Source of the DNA: Shewanella abyssi
GTDB taxonomy: Bacteria > Pseudomonadota > Gammaproteobacteria > Enterobacterales > Shewanellaceae
Assembly: GCF_023284025.1 (NCBI RefSeq)
Contig: NZ_JAKIKR010000043.1
Coordinates: forward strand, 1-43,248
DNA length: 43,248 bases
Direction of reading: 5' to 3'
Shown here: positions 1-7,687 of the stretch, in pieces
How positions within the stretch are numbered: position 1 is the stretch's first letter
How the letters are laid out: each line of letters begins with the position of its first letter
The notes under the pieces: model-generated
What the model saw: the letters and a program-made list of their open reading frames with translations, nothing else
Databases searched by the model: none
Told to the model about the DNA's origin: nothing
Position numbers and translations under genes: made by a program

Positions 1-235
1 ATCAAAAGCCAAAGGGTGTTTTCTGTTGATTTCCTAGCAGGACGTAGTCTGTCCTAGCAGTGAGCTGGCGAACGTCCTAGTACCTAGTACCTTCTCAGCT
101 TTCAGATAGGTGCTAGCAAAGCATAAAATCAACATCAAAAGCTAAAGGGTGTTTGCTGTTGATTTCCTAGCAGGAGGTAGTCCGTCCTAGCAGTGAGCTG
201 GCGAACGCCCTAGTACCGAGTACCTATCAGGCTGA
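1..235. repeat. Two tandem copies of a ~100-bp intergenic repeat, offset 133 bp
   Basis: The segment starting at position 1 recurs at 134 with only scattered substitutions for about 100 bases. Shared blocks include CTGTTGATTTCCTAGCAGGA, GTCCTAGCAGTGAGCTGGCG and a closing CCTAGTACC. The first copy is followed by a short unshared spacer (about 100-133). No open reading frame is conserved between the copies. It lies downstream of flgP and looks like a dispersed intergenic element rather than coding DNA. The left end is cut by the window edge, so more copies may precede it. Confidence 0.85.
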
Positions 236-265
236 AGGCCTCCTTAGCTGCTCAGCAGCCCATCT

Positions 266-724
266 TCAAAAATAAGTGATCTCTTTTACTTTTTGCGAAC
301 GGTTTTGCTGCTGATATAGTGCCCAGACTTGTTCAAAGTCCAATTCCAACTCAGTGACATAATGCTCACCAGCGGGATAACTCTTAACCACCTTGGCACC
401 ACGGATCACGCCAGAGACCGAAGTTTTGATCTCATCATCCGATAACATCCAGTCACTGACCTGGCTTGAGGCTGCCAAGTGTTGGCCGTACACCTGCTCA
501 GCCAGCTCGCGATAAGCGGCAATCTTTGACGCTTGCATCGCCATTAGTACCCGTTGCGCCGGGTCTGATGAGGGTTGGTTAGCCAAGGTGGCATAACCAA
601 CGGCTGTCAATGTCGGAAAAGTCTCTGGCGCTTCTGTCTCATACTGTACATAACGGTCCTGTGCTGAACAGCCACTTAAAGCGACTAAGAGCATTACCGC
701 CGCACATCGAATCATTGCTTTCAT
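266..724 (-). CDS. flgP: Flagellar assembly lipoprotein FlgP (LPP20 family)
   Basis: Predicted 152-residue outer-membrane lipoprotein. In vibrios FlgP works with FlgO and FlgT around the basal body of the sheathed polar flagellum. The N-terminus is a type II signal peptide with lipobox LSGC (Cys19). The rest resembles LPP20-type lipoproteins, with the YATLANQP-like segment and the QASKIAAYRELAEQVYG helix typical of that family. Its ATG sits directly against the flgO stop codon (724/725), so the two are almost certainly co-transcribed and translationally linked from the sigma-28 promoter upstream of flgO. Divergent flgT next door strengthens the call. Family and neighbourhood are clear; the exact role is taken from Vibrio work. 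Confidence 0.85.
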   Translation of the reverse strand: MKAMIRCAAVMLLVALSGCSAQDRYVQYETEAPETFPTLTAVGYATLANQPSSDPAQRVLMAMQASKIAAYRELAEQVYGQHLAASSQVSDWMLSDDEIKTSVSGVIRGAKVVKSYPAGEHYVTELELDFEQVWALYQQQNRSQKVKEITYF

Positions 725-1354
725 CTACTGGGCTCCCACCACTGTTGCCATTCGCTGCCCTGCATTTTCAGAGCGGTACAACAAACCATTCTCAGACACT
801 ACTTTTTCAGCGCGGCTTAACATGCCAGACATCGACGCAATGGGTACAAAGCTTTGTGCAACAGAAACCACACGGTTATTACTCACGTCAACAATACGGC
901 TGTAAATCACCATACCGTCTTTGTCTGGGCTCATCGTGGTGACCACCACATGCCTGACATCGATATCTGCTGGTAACTGCTGCCAATCTCGGCTCAAGAT
1001 AAAGTCACCCGTTTGAGTGACGCGCAATGTTTCGGCCACGTTCATGTCGACCAGATTAAACTGGTGATCATGTAATGCCGCAATTAGCCCTTGCTGGTAC
1101 TGCAAGCCCAATTCATTGGTGGTCGCTAAATCCGACAACATCACCGGCGTTGCCACTAATAGCGGCTGCGTAGGTTTTAAACTGTCGTTTTGCCTGACGA
1201 GCTCATTAACCATCTGTTGCGACAGATAGTTAATCGATGACAGGTGCGGCAAGCCATTGCCGCTCACTAGCGTCTGCTGGCCAGACGCTTCGGTCTGCGT
1301 GGTTTCACAGCCTAGCACCAGCAGTAGCGGCAGCAAGATTAATGTCTTATACAT
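725..1354 (-). CDS. flgO: Flagellar outer-membrane lipoprotein FlgO
   Basis: Predicted 209-residue FlgO-family protein, needed in Vibrio for outer-membrane stability of the polar flagellum. I start it at the ATG at 1352-1354, 18 codons inside the longest frame. That start has an AGGA ribosome-binding site 8 bases upstream and begins a proper lipoprotein signal (MYKTLILLPLLLVLGC, lipid-modified Cys16); the longer frame would bury this signal. The mature part shows the FlgO-type pattern of a Q-Q-M-V-N-E-L-V helix and an 'L-V-A-T-P-V' strand near residues 60-90. It is the first gene of a two-gene operon, with flgP starting at the next base after its stop. A sigma-28 promoter lies about 120 bases upstream of the start. 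Confidence 0.87.
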   Translation of the reverse strand: MYKTLILLPLLLVLGCETTQTEASGQQTLVSGNGLPHLSSINYLSQQMVNELVRQNDSLKPTQPLLVATPVMLSDLATTNELGLQYQQGLIAALHDHQFNLVDMNVAETLRVTQTGDFILSRDWQQLPADIDVRHVVVTTMSPDKDGMVIYSRIVDVSNNRVVSVAQSFVPIASMSGMLSRAEKVVSENGLLYRSENAGQRMATVVGAQ

Positions 1355-1482
1355 CTTTTTATTCCTGTTATGCAGCAACAGAGATTGGCCTATTTGAAAC
1401 AAAACCATCTACTTGTCGTCAGTAGAAACGGCGCTTTGCTTAAACGGCGGCCAACCAAAACTTATATTGTTATCTACAGCAG

Positions 1483-1509
1483 TTATCGGCGCAAACCTGA
1501 GAAACTTTA
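1483..1509 (-). promoter_or_regulatory. Sigma-28 (FliA) promoter for flgO-flgP
   Basis: On the minus strand the sequence reads TAAAGTTT (1502-1509), an 11-base spacer, then GCCGATAA (1483-1490). This matches the flagellar sigma-28 consensus TAAAGTTT-N11-GCCGATAA at every position with the exact spacing. It points into flgO, predicting a start near 1476 and a leader of about 120 bases. It places flgO-flgP in the late flagellar class. Confidence 0.92.
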
Positions 1510-1673
1510 TCGCTAATTCCATGCGACTAACTCAATAAAGGGCATAGATATTGCTTATTTCAAGCTTATCGATTCAGACTGTCATTTTGTCGGCAAGCAA
1601 TTGCACCTTTTTTTGACAAACAGTCCCCCTATATTAAGCCGAATATGTTGGCCTAAAGACTTGGAAGATTAAT

Positions 1674-2843
1674 ATGAAACTGGCTTCACGTAGCATTATC
1701 ACTGTCATTCTGGCTTGCTCTTTTATGATTACAGCGCCAGTGCAAGCAAAGTGGATCCAAGCGAGCGGACAAGCCAAGATTGTCGACAACAACTTAGCAA
1801 AAGCCCGAGAAAATGCCATAGAGCAAGCAGTGAGTTACGCCACCTTAAAAAGCGGCGCTCGTTTTTCGAGTGAGCAAACCGTCAGTAATGGCCAACTGGT
1901 CAATGACAGCTTTACCCTCACTCGCAATGCACAAGGCCAAGCGGTAGAAATGGTCAGCGAGCTTATAGAAGATGACTACATCACCGTTAATATTCGTATC
2001 GACATCATTGAGTCGTTTGAGCAAGCTTGCCAAGCCAATAATTTAAAAGCCTCTATTTTAGTGCCACAAGCCTCAATGAAAGACAGAGCACAACTCAGAT
2101 ACGGCAATCTCGGCATGTTCGAGCAAAACCTGTCAGAGCAACTCGCCCAAGTCATTGAAACAAACTCAAGCAGCAGCTTTACCCACCTGCACGCTAATGA
2201 ACGCTTAGATGTAGATCAGGCGTTAGTTGATATTAGAGGTTATAGATTGCCCAGCTGGTTAGGTGAGATCACCGACAGCCAATACATATTATTGCCCGAG
2301 ATCATCGATATATCACCCGAGCCCTCGACCCGCACATTTGGGTTGTGGGAAAATGACCCTATGCGTGCATTCCAGTTTAGGTTGTCGCTATTTCATGCCA
2401 TTAGCGGCGAAAAGGTGTGGAGCAAGCAATACGCGCAATCCGCTGAATGGGAGTTTTCACTGCAGCAAACGGTAAACTCCAATAGCGATCAGTTCTGGCG
2501 TTCTGAATATGGTGACATGATCAGCACGATATTAATCCAAGCCAGCCAAGATATTGACGAAGCACTGAACTGTCGCCCGCTTTTAGGCCAGGTCGTTGCT
2601 AGGCAGGCTGATAGGATCATACTCAACCTAGGCCGACGTAACGGTATCCGTGTCGGCGATACGCTGCAATTGGTTCTGCAACAAAATATGCCCGATAGAT
2701 TGGATAACATGCGCGCCGTTGCCGGCAAGAGCAAAGCGACTATCACTATCGACCAGGTGACTGAAGAAAGTGCCACTGCAGTGCTTAAAGGCGTGAGTGC
2801 TTCACTGAATATTCAGATCAATGATCTGGCGATAAAGCTCTAG
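1674..2843 (+). CDS. flgT: Flagellar assembly protein FlgT (H-ring)
   Basis: Predicted 389-residue periplasmic protein. FlgT forms the H-ring around the LP ring in sodium-driven polar flagella of Vibrio and helps recruit the stator-associated T-ring. A Sec signal peptide ends near residue 25 (TAPVQA before KW). The N-terminal domain carries the family's 'A-x-G-x-A-x-I' start and the 'ARENAIEQAVSYA' helix (about 40-55). The C-terminal part (about 300-389) has the OB-like segment with GQVVARQADRIILNLGR and GIRVGDTLQL. It is divergent from flgO-flgP, the same arrangement as in vibrios. No sigma-28 site was seen on its own strand; a TTGACA at about 1612 lacks a convincing -10 at normal spacing. 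Confidence 0.87.
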   Translation: MKLASRSIITVILACSFMITAPVQAKWIQASGQAKIVDNNLAKARENAIEQAVSYATLKSGARFSSEQTVSNGQLVNDSFTLTRNAQGQAVEMVSELIEDDYITVNIRIDIIESFEQACQANNLKASILVPQASMKDRAQLRYGNLGMFEQNLSEQLAQVIETNSSSSFTHLHANERLDVDQALVDIRGYRLPSWLGEITDSQYILLPEIIDISPEPSTRTFGLWENDPMRAFQFRLSLFHAISGEKVWSKQYAQSAEWEFSLQQTVNSNSDQFWRSEYGDMISTILIQASQDIDEALNCRPLLGQVVARQADRIILNLGRRNGIRVGDTLQLVLQQNMPDRLDNMRAVAGKSKATITIDQVTEESATAVLKGVSASLNIQINDLAIKL

Positions 2844-2935
2844 CCGAGTAATAAACGAGCAAAATAAGCAAATAAATTCAAAGACTTTGTATACACTCTT
2901 TTCATCTAGAGTAAAACCAGTATAATCACTGGCGT

Positions 2936-3011
2936 CTCCCTATAGCTCAACAGGATAGAGCAGTCGCCTCCTAAGCGATCGATCGGGGTTCGAGTCCCTG
3001 TGGGGAGACCA
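2936..3011 (+). tRNA. tRNA-Arg (anticodon CCT)
   Basis: A complete 76-base cloverleaf can be drawn. Acceptor arms CTCCCTA and TGGGGAG pair; D stem GCTC/GAGC; anticodon stem GTCGC/GCGAT encloses loop CTCCTAA with anticodon CCT; T arm is CGGGG-TTCGAGT-CCCTG; discriminator A and an encoded CCA close it. A TATAAT -10 box lies at 2921-2926, about 10 bases before the 5' end. It reads the rare AGG codon. The accessory region starts just downstream, but no duplicated 3' tRNA end or integrase was found, so use as an integration site is not shown. Confidence 0.96.
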
Positions 3012-3153
3012 TATACGACCTTTTGTATTTGCAATTCAGTACCAAGAATCTCAACACCATGCTGACAATTTCGATTTTTTGTAGCCTTTAGCGTTCAGGC
3101 AAAACAAAATACGATAGTCGCTATTCCCTTGAGAACTGCCCATGTAACAGCTA

Positions 3154-3187
3154 GGTATTCAAGTTAAGAAGACTCAACTTAAATACC
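3154..3187 (-). terminator. Hairpin downstream of the DyP-glycyl-radical gene
   Basis: A 12-bp stem with one mismatch (GGTATTCAAGTT / AACTTAAATACC) and a 10-base loop lies 17 bases past the stop codon of the minus-strand gene. The T run expected of a strong intrinsic terminator is missing, so it may be a weak terminator or a 3'-end stabiliser. Confidence 0.45.
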
Positions 3188-3203
3188 CGCCTTCACATTT
3201 ATG

Positions 3204-6200
3204 TTAATTCACAAACGGACATTGCCCATCAGGTACAGATACAGGTCTACGCTTGTGTTGTTCCTGCACAGCTGGAAATACCGAAGTAAAAAAGTTAGTC
3301 CAACCGCCAGTCCTCACTCGCAATAGGTCATACTTTTCAGGGTGCGCAGTTGCATCGCTGAAGACCTCAGGATTAGCCACTGTAACCGTCAGCACATTGG
3401 AAGAGTTTCCTTCCGCAAACTGCTTCAATACTTTAACAAGCTCTTCTTTAGGAAAGTCTTCTCTAATATTAAAGTCAGTAGGAGCGCCTTCAGTCATCTT
3501 CTGCGAGCCAGTACCATTAAAACCTGCTAATGATTGACCAAACCCTGCATACTGGTGATCTACACTTCGATCTGCGGGGCTCGGCGCAGCACTTAGATCT
3601 GAAGCTATACTGGCACCACTTCTTCTTCCATCAGCACTTGCTCCACTGCCAGCTCCAAATGCCACAGTATTTTCAAATGTGCCAACCCCTGGCTGTATTT
3701 GAAATCCAAAAGGAAACTCCTCACTTCCAAAGGATTTGGCAAGCTTAGCCATAATTTTTTGAGATGCTAACCATGGCTCAGTAAATGTCTCTACAGCAAT
3801 ATCTGCAACCTTACTAACTATTAAGTCACCGAAAGCATCAATATCTTCATCTCCGCGGCCATAACGAGGTAGCTGTAATGCTTTCTCTCTCAGACGCTTG
3901 AACCTGTCTGAGCGAGCGCTTATACGCCCCTCTCCCGCCAAACTACTAATAAATGGCTCTGTCATTTTATAGCCCCAGTCACAACATAGACATTCGAGTA
4001 GTTCAGGTAATGTTGTAATCGCTTCTTTTTCATCAAACACTAGCTGCTTAATTGAGTAGAGCGAGTTTATCGTTGAACTCAAACCTGTGTAACAAGGGCC
4101 GAAGATGTTGTATTTTGTCCCTCCACTGTAAAAATCTTGGCCTTTCTCTATACAGCCATCCATGAAATTATTAAGCAGTGGCGCAGGACAGAATTTACTA
4201 TTTGCACCATAAGTCTCTAACTGCTGATGTATAGCTTTACGATTTAAATATTCAAAATGTTTAAAGTACAGCGCTAATAAGGCGTCGAAACTGTCAATTT
4301 TATCTACTGGAGAAAAAGCCAAAGACTCTACTTTTCCATAGAGAAAAGTTTCACCTGCTGAGGCATATGTTTTGCCGTTATTTATGGCACACTCCAATGG
4401 TGTTAGTGTGACGAACCCACCAAGGGCGAACCAGTTTTCACCCGGGAATTGTGGCTCATAGCAGCCGTCACACCCATAGTTTTGTGCTGAAACATCTGTT
4501 ACGTCAGAGTTCCAAGTACCATCACTTTTATCCGCGATATCTCCCCCACCAACACTTTTACCACTTCCTTTTAGCCCTGCGATAATTTTTTCGTCATTAA
4601 GTAAAATGGGATGTGCACCACCAGAAAGAATAGCATCAGCGGCCTCTTGCAAGATCTCTTCGGGCATGTCTTTTCTAGTCCGTAATGAGAGACAAGGCGC
4701 ATTAAGAGGTAACCTTGCTGATGCACGTATAAAGAGTTTGGTCACATCATTATAAGCAGGCTTGCTGGTCTCAAATGGTTCCCCATCTGCTACAGTTCCG
4801 CCGACTGTAATTTGTTGAATCCATTGCCCAAGTGATGCCCCTTGAGGATATGAAGCTGAACTTCCTCCCATTGCAAGATTACCAAATGGCTGATGATCTT
4901 CCATAAAGACTCTGTTCTGCTGAACTTTTTCATCTAGTTTGACGTAAAAGGCATCAATTGCCTCCTGCGCTTCATCTAAGCTAATGCAATCATCATCCAA
5001 AAATGGCTGTAACAATTGATCCATTCTTCCAAATGCAGTTGGTTCGCCAGTCAGGTGTAAACAATTATGAATGGTGAAAATTAGCTGTAATGCATCTATA
5101 AAACACTCTGGCTTGTCCGTTGCGAGCTTTTTCATTCGATTGGAAATAGTTTTTAAATTCAACCTTTCTTTTTCTTCACCATCACTCAGGTTTTCTGCTT
5201 TGCTTTGTGCCAGTTCAGCATAACGGAGACAATACTCACTAATACCTTGTAGAGATAGAATTGCCGCCTGATAGAAATCTTCTTCCGCTTTATCACATGA
5301 TCCTGTCTTCATCTGCTTGGTATCGGCGATTAATTGACCTAGGCCTCGCTCAAGGACTTTTTTGAAGTTGGGGATAACATGACCAACACCTGAAGCTTCA
5401 CTCAAACCTTTGATAAAGCCATCAACCCTTTCACTTTCAGTGAGGTATTCCATCACGTACCGTCCCTCCCCTAAACTAAGGTTAGGCATTGCTCCAACAA
5501 TAATCTCTTCGGGAGAAATGCGGAAAGTGTCAGAACCATAGATGACTTTACCAACTTCAGGATCATGTCCTGGATATGGCAAAAGGCTACCATCGTCCAG
5601 CAGGATTTTTCTACCACGGAAGCCGTACTCTTTTGAAGTGAACAGATGCAGACTCAATCTTGTTGCCCAGCCCTTACGCAACATCACAGACTCTAGCATG
5701 ATGCTTTCGAGCTTATCTTCACCGTGGTATTGCTGCATGTAATGTTGAAGATTATGAGCAATCTCATCCTGCTTTCTATTTATGTACCAGTTATCTTGCC
5801 AAAGGGAGAAAGTGTTTTCTAACAGGCTTAACACTCTTGCTGAAGGAGGGTTATAGGTAAGCTTATCCTCTGCAGACATTGTCGCCATTCGGTTAAGGTA
5901 GTTTTTATGGTTGTAATACATAAGGCCATTTTCAGATCTTTGCTCAAAATGTCGGTCTAGCCTTGACCAATCGACCCCAGGAAAAGCAGACCAGTCCCCA
6001 GCTTCTAACTTCGAAAAATCATTAGCGTAATCATTGTTGTTCTCTAGTGAAAGATCCTGGACGCTCGGTATATAAAAGAACCCACCTAGATCTGATTTTA
6101 TATGGTTGAATAAACGGTCATCCATATAACCTAGAGTGCCACCAATTTGGTTATTCATGATGTTTTCTAGAATTGTCACAGACTTGGCAAAACCGGCGAA

Positions 6201-7109
6201 ATATATGCCCTCTTCATCAGCCACCGTGGTCCCCTTCGCTACCCGAGTACAGCTTTTGGTCGATGCTTTTCCGAACGGAAGGCCAAGACGCAATATAGGG
6301 GTATTATTTCCTTGATCATCCTGCATTCTTGCCGACTTTATATGTGAACGCTGGTCCCTAGAAGGAATAATGGTGTCGTCGGTTTTACGCCCAATCAGAT
6401 CTTCAATCTGATCTTCAGTCATACTATTTATTTGATCCCAATTTATAACGAAACGTTGCGCAAGCACATAAGATGAACCTATGTGCTCTATATCCTCTAC
6501 CCCGGTAATGGTGTGCTTCGCAATTGAAACAGGATCTGCTGGATTATTGAGATTTTCAGAGAAGCGGCAGCCTAAGACTTTGCCTTGTTTACCATCATCG
6601 TACTTAGACTTCGATGCTGCAGTGACATCAACACTATTCGCTATTACGCCTGCTAGCTCTGCTTTTATAAACGCCAATATTTCTTGGCAAGCCGTTTCAC
6701 TGTCACTCTTAATATGGAACCAAAGATCATCGTTAGAGTCAGTAAATGAACCAGAAGAACGCTTAAAAACACTTGATTCCTCTGGGGTTTCCCCTTCAGG
6801 AGAGCTCAATGTCATTCCTTTTGGAACTTCAATCCCTTCGCTTTGACATATTCTCTTCCATCGTGGCAGGGATACCCCCAAAATCACCGAAGAGTGACGG
6901 TTTTTTACATTAGGGCTGTTATGAATAAACTGCCGTGCTTTGGCAACAACGGTAGCGAGTCTCTGTCGGGATATATCTGCACTAAGCGCTATAGTGGTAA
7001 AAATGGCATGTGGTGCTGGGTAGACCAACCCACGCTGAGTATACTTCCAGATTTCTTTCAACCGTTGATCATAATTTAAATCGATAAAACCTGCATTTTT
7101 ATTAGTCAC
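3204..7109 (-). CDS. Fusion of a DyP-type heme peroxidase and a glycyl radical enzyme
   Basis: The chain has 1301 residues. Residues 1 to about 350 resemble dye-decolorizing peroxidases: SSYVLAQRFVINWDQINSM then EDLIGRK (213-242), the RSHIK heme-ligand segment with likely proximal His256, ILRLGLPFG with Arg274, and EEGIYFAGF (299-307). The usual GxxDG loop is altered (GCRFSENLNNP, 180-190). Residues of about 420-1301 form a full glycyl radical enzyme: GHVIPNFKKVLERGL (576-590), GAHPILLNDEKII (831-843), active-site loop GCYEP with thiyl Cys883 and Glu885, and ADGRRSG (1159-1165). The radical loop VRTGGWTNFFTSV aligns with IRVSGYAVRFNSL of pyruvate formate-lyase, giving Gly1269. The GCxE loop is that of glycyl dehydratases and lyases, not the Cys-Cys pair of pyruvate formate-lyase. 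The start is GTG with AAGGA upstream. No activase is nearby and the substrate is unknown. Confidence 0.85.
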   Translation of the reverse strand: MTNKNAGFIDLNYDQRLKEIWKYTQRGLVYPAPHAIFTTIALSADISRQRLATVVAKARQFIHNSPNVKNRHSSVILGVSLPRWKRICQSEGIEVPKGMTLSSPEGETPEESSVFKRSSGSFTDSNDDLWFHIKSDSETACQEILAFIKAELAGVIANSVDVTAASKSKYDDGKQGKVLGCRFSENLNNPADPVSIAKHTITGVEDIEHIGSSYVLAQRFVINWDQINSMTEDQIEDLIGRKTDDTIIPSRDQRSHIKSARMQDDQGNNTPILRLGLPFGKASTKSCTRVAKGTTVADEEGIYFAGFAKSVTILENIMNNQIGGTLGYMDDRLFNHIKSDLGGFFYIPSVQDLSLENNNDYANDFSKLEAGDWSAFPGVDWSRLDRHFEQRSENGLMYYNHKNYLNRMATMSAEDKLTYNPPSARVLSLLENTFSLWQDNWYINRKQDEIAHNLQHYMQQYHGEDKLESIMLESVMLRKGWATRLSLHLFTSKEYGFRGRKILLDDGSLLPYPGHDPEVGKVIYGSDTFRISPEEIIVGAMPNLSLGEGRYVMEYLTESERVDGFIKGLSEASGVGHVIPNFKKVLERGLGQLIADTKQMKTGSCDKAEEDFYQAAILSLQGISEYCLRYAELAQSKAENLSDGEEKERLNLKTISNRMKKLATDKPECFIDALQLIFTIHNCLHLTGEPTAFGRMDQLLQPFLDDDCISLDEAQEAIDAFYVKLDEKVQQNRVFMEDHQPFGNLAMGGSSASYPQGASLGQWIQQITVGGTVADGEPFETSKPAYNDVTKLFIRASARLPLNAPCLSLRTRKDMPEEILQEAADAILSGGAHPILLNDEKIIAGLKGSGKSVGGGDIADKSDGTWNSDVTDVSAQNYGCDGCYEPQFPGENWFALGGFVTLTPLECAINNGKTYASAGETFLYGKVESLAFSPVDKIDSFDALLALYFKHFEYLNRKAIHQQLETYGANSKFCPAPLLNNFMDGCIEKGQDFYSGGTKYNIFGPCYTGLSSTINSLYSIKQLVFDEKEAITTLPELLECLCCDWGYKMTEPFISSLAGEGRISARSDRFKRLREKALQLPRYGRGDEDIDAFGDLIVSKVADIAVETFTEPWLASQKIMAKLAKSFGSEEFPFGFQIQPGVGTFENTVAFGAGSGASADGRRSGASIASDLSAAPSPADRSVDHQYAGFGQSLAGFNGTGSQKMTEGAPTDFNIREDFPKEELVKVLKQFAEGNSSNVLTVTVANPEVFSDATAHPEKYDLLRVRTGGWTNFFTSVFPAVQEQHKRRPVSVPDGQCPFVN

Positions 7110-7508
7110 ATCAAAGTCCTTTTATAGTGATTGATTTGTAATATTCAACAGTTTACGCATTGGTAAATGCTAAACCGTTGTTGCCACCGCAATGAAGATA
7201 GATACTCATTTTATATCCAGCTTAAGTAGCGGTTCTGTAAACAGTCATCAAGCGAATAGAGCTTAGTATAGGGTCATTCGAGAGAGTGACTATAACCATT
7301 ATATAATCAGCTAATAAACTTTCCTTCTGTTCACATTCTCTTGTAACATACTATTTTATATACAATTAAAACATTAGTAAAAACGCAGAGGAACAATCAG
7401 CAGATAACCGGCATATTGGGCAAACTTGCAGATGAACAGATCTTGAACTGACATAGACAGCTGGCGATCTAACTCAGCTTTTCATTTTTTTCACGCTTAT
7501 ATTTTCAT

Positions 7509-7572
7509 AAACACTTATAAAGAAATCCATAGATGTTAAGTGTTTACATTTAAACCACTGTTCAGGTATATT
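7509..7572 (+). promoter_or_regulatory. Putative promoter and operator-like inverted repeat for the porin
   Basis: A -35-like TTTACA (7543-7548) and a -10-like TATATT (7567-7572) are separated by 18 bases and point to the porin gene. A perfect 9-bp inverted repeat, AAACACTTA (7509-7517) and TAAGTGTTT (7537-7545), ends in the -35 box and could bind a regulator. The rest of the 578-bp divergent region shows AT-rich DNA but no other confident site; no FNR- or CRP-type site was found for the minus-strand gene. Confidence 0.45.
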
Positions 7573-7581
7573 ACTGATAGC

Positions 7582-7645
7582 AAGGAGGCAACGAGTTGAT
7601 TTAATGGGCTTTAAATATATGTAAAATGCATATCTTAAGCATTTT
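7582..7645 (+). promoter_or_regulatory. Structured porin leader with strong SD, mini-ORFs and hairpin
   Basis: A perfect Shine-Dalgarno AAGGAGG (7582-7588) is followed not by the porin start but by a two-codon TTG-ATT-TAA frame at 7596 and a six-codon ATG frame (MGFKYM, 7604-7624). The second stop overlaps a hairpin AAAATGC/GCATTTT (7623-7629 and 7639-7645) followed by TTATAT. The layout resembles a translated leader with a weak terminator, 42 bases before the porin ATG. Function is inferred only. Confidence 0.35.
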
Positions 7646-7687
7646 TATATCCAGCTTCTTTGTAATTAACTCAAACAAGGACGTAAT

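Noticed and set aside
1592..1606. Sigma-54-like CGGCA...TTGCA upstream of flgT
   Set aside because: The GG-GC spacing is one base too short for a -24/-12 promoter.
7112..7150. TTGAAT-N16-TATAAA promoter for the fusion gene
   Set aside because: The -10 box would touch the ribosome-binding site, leaving almost no leader.
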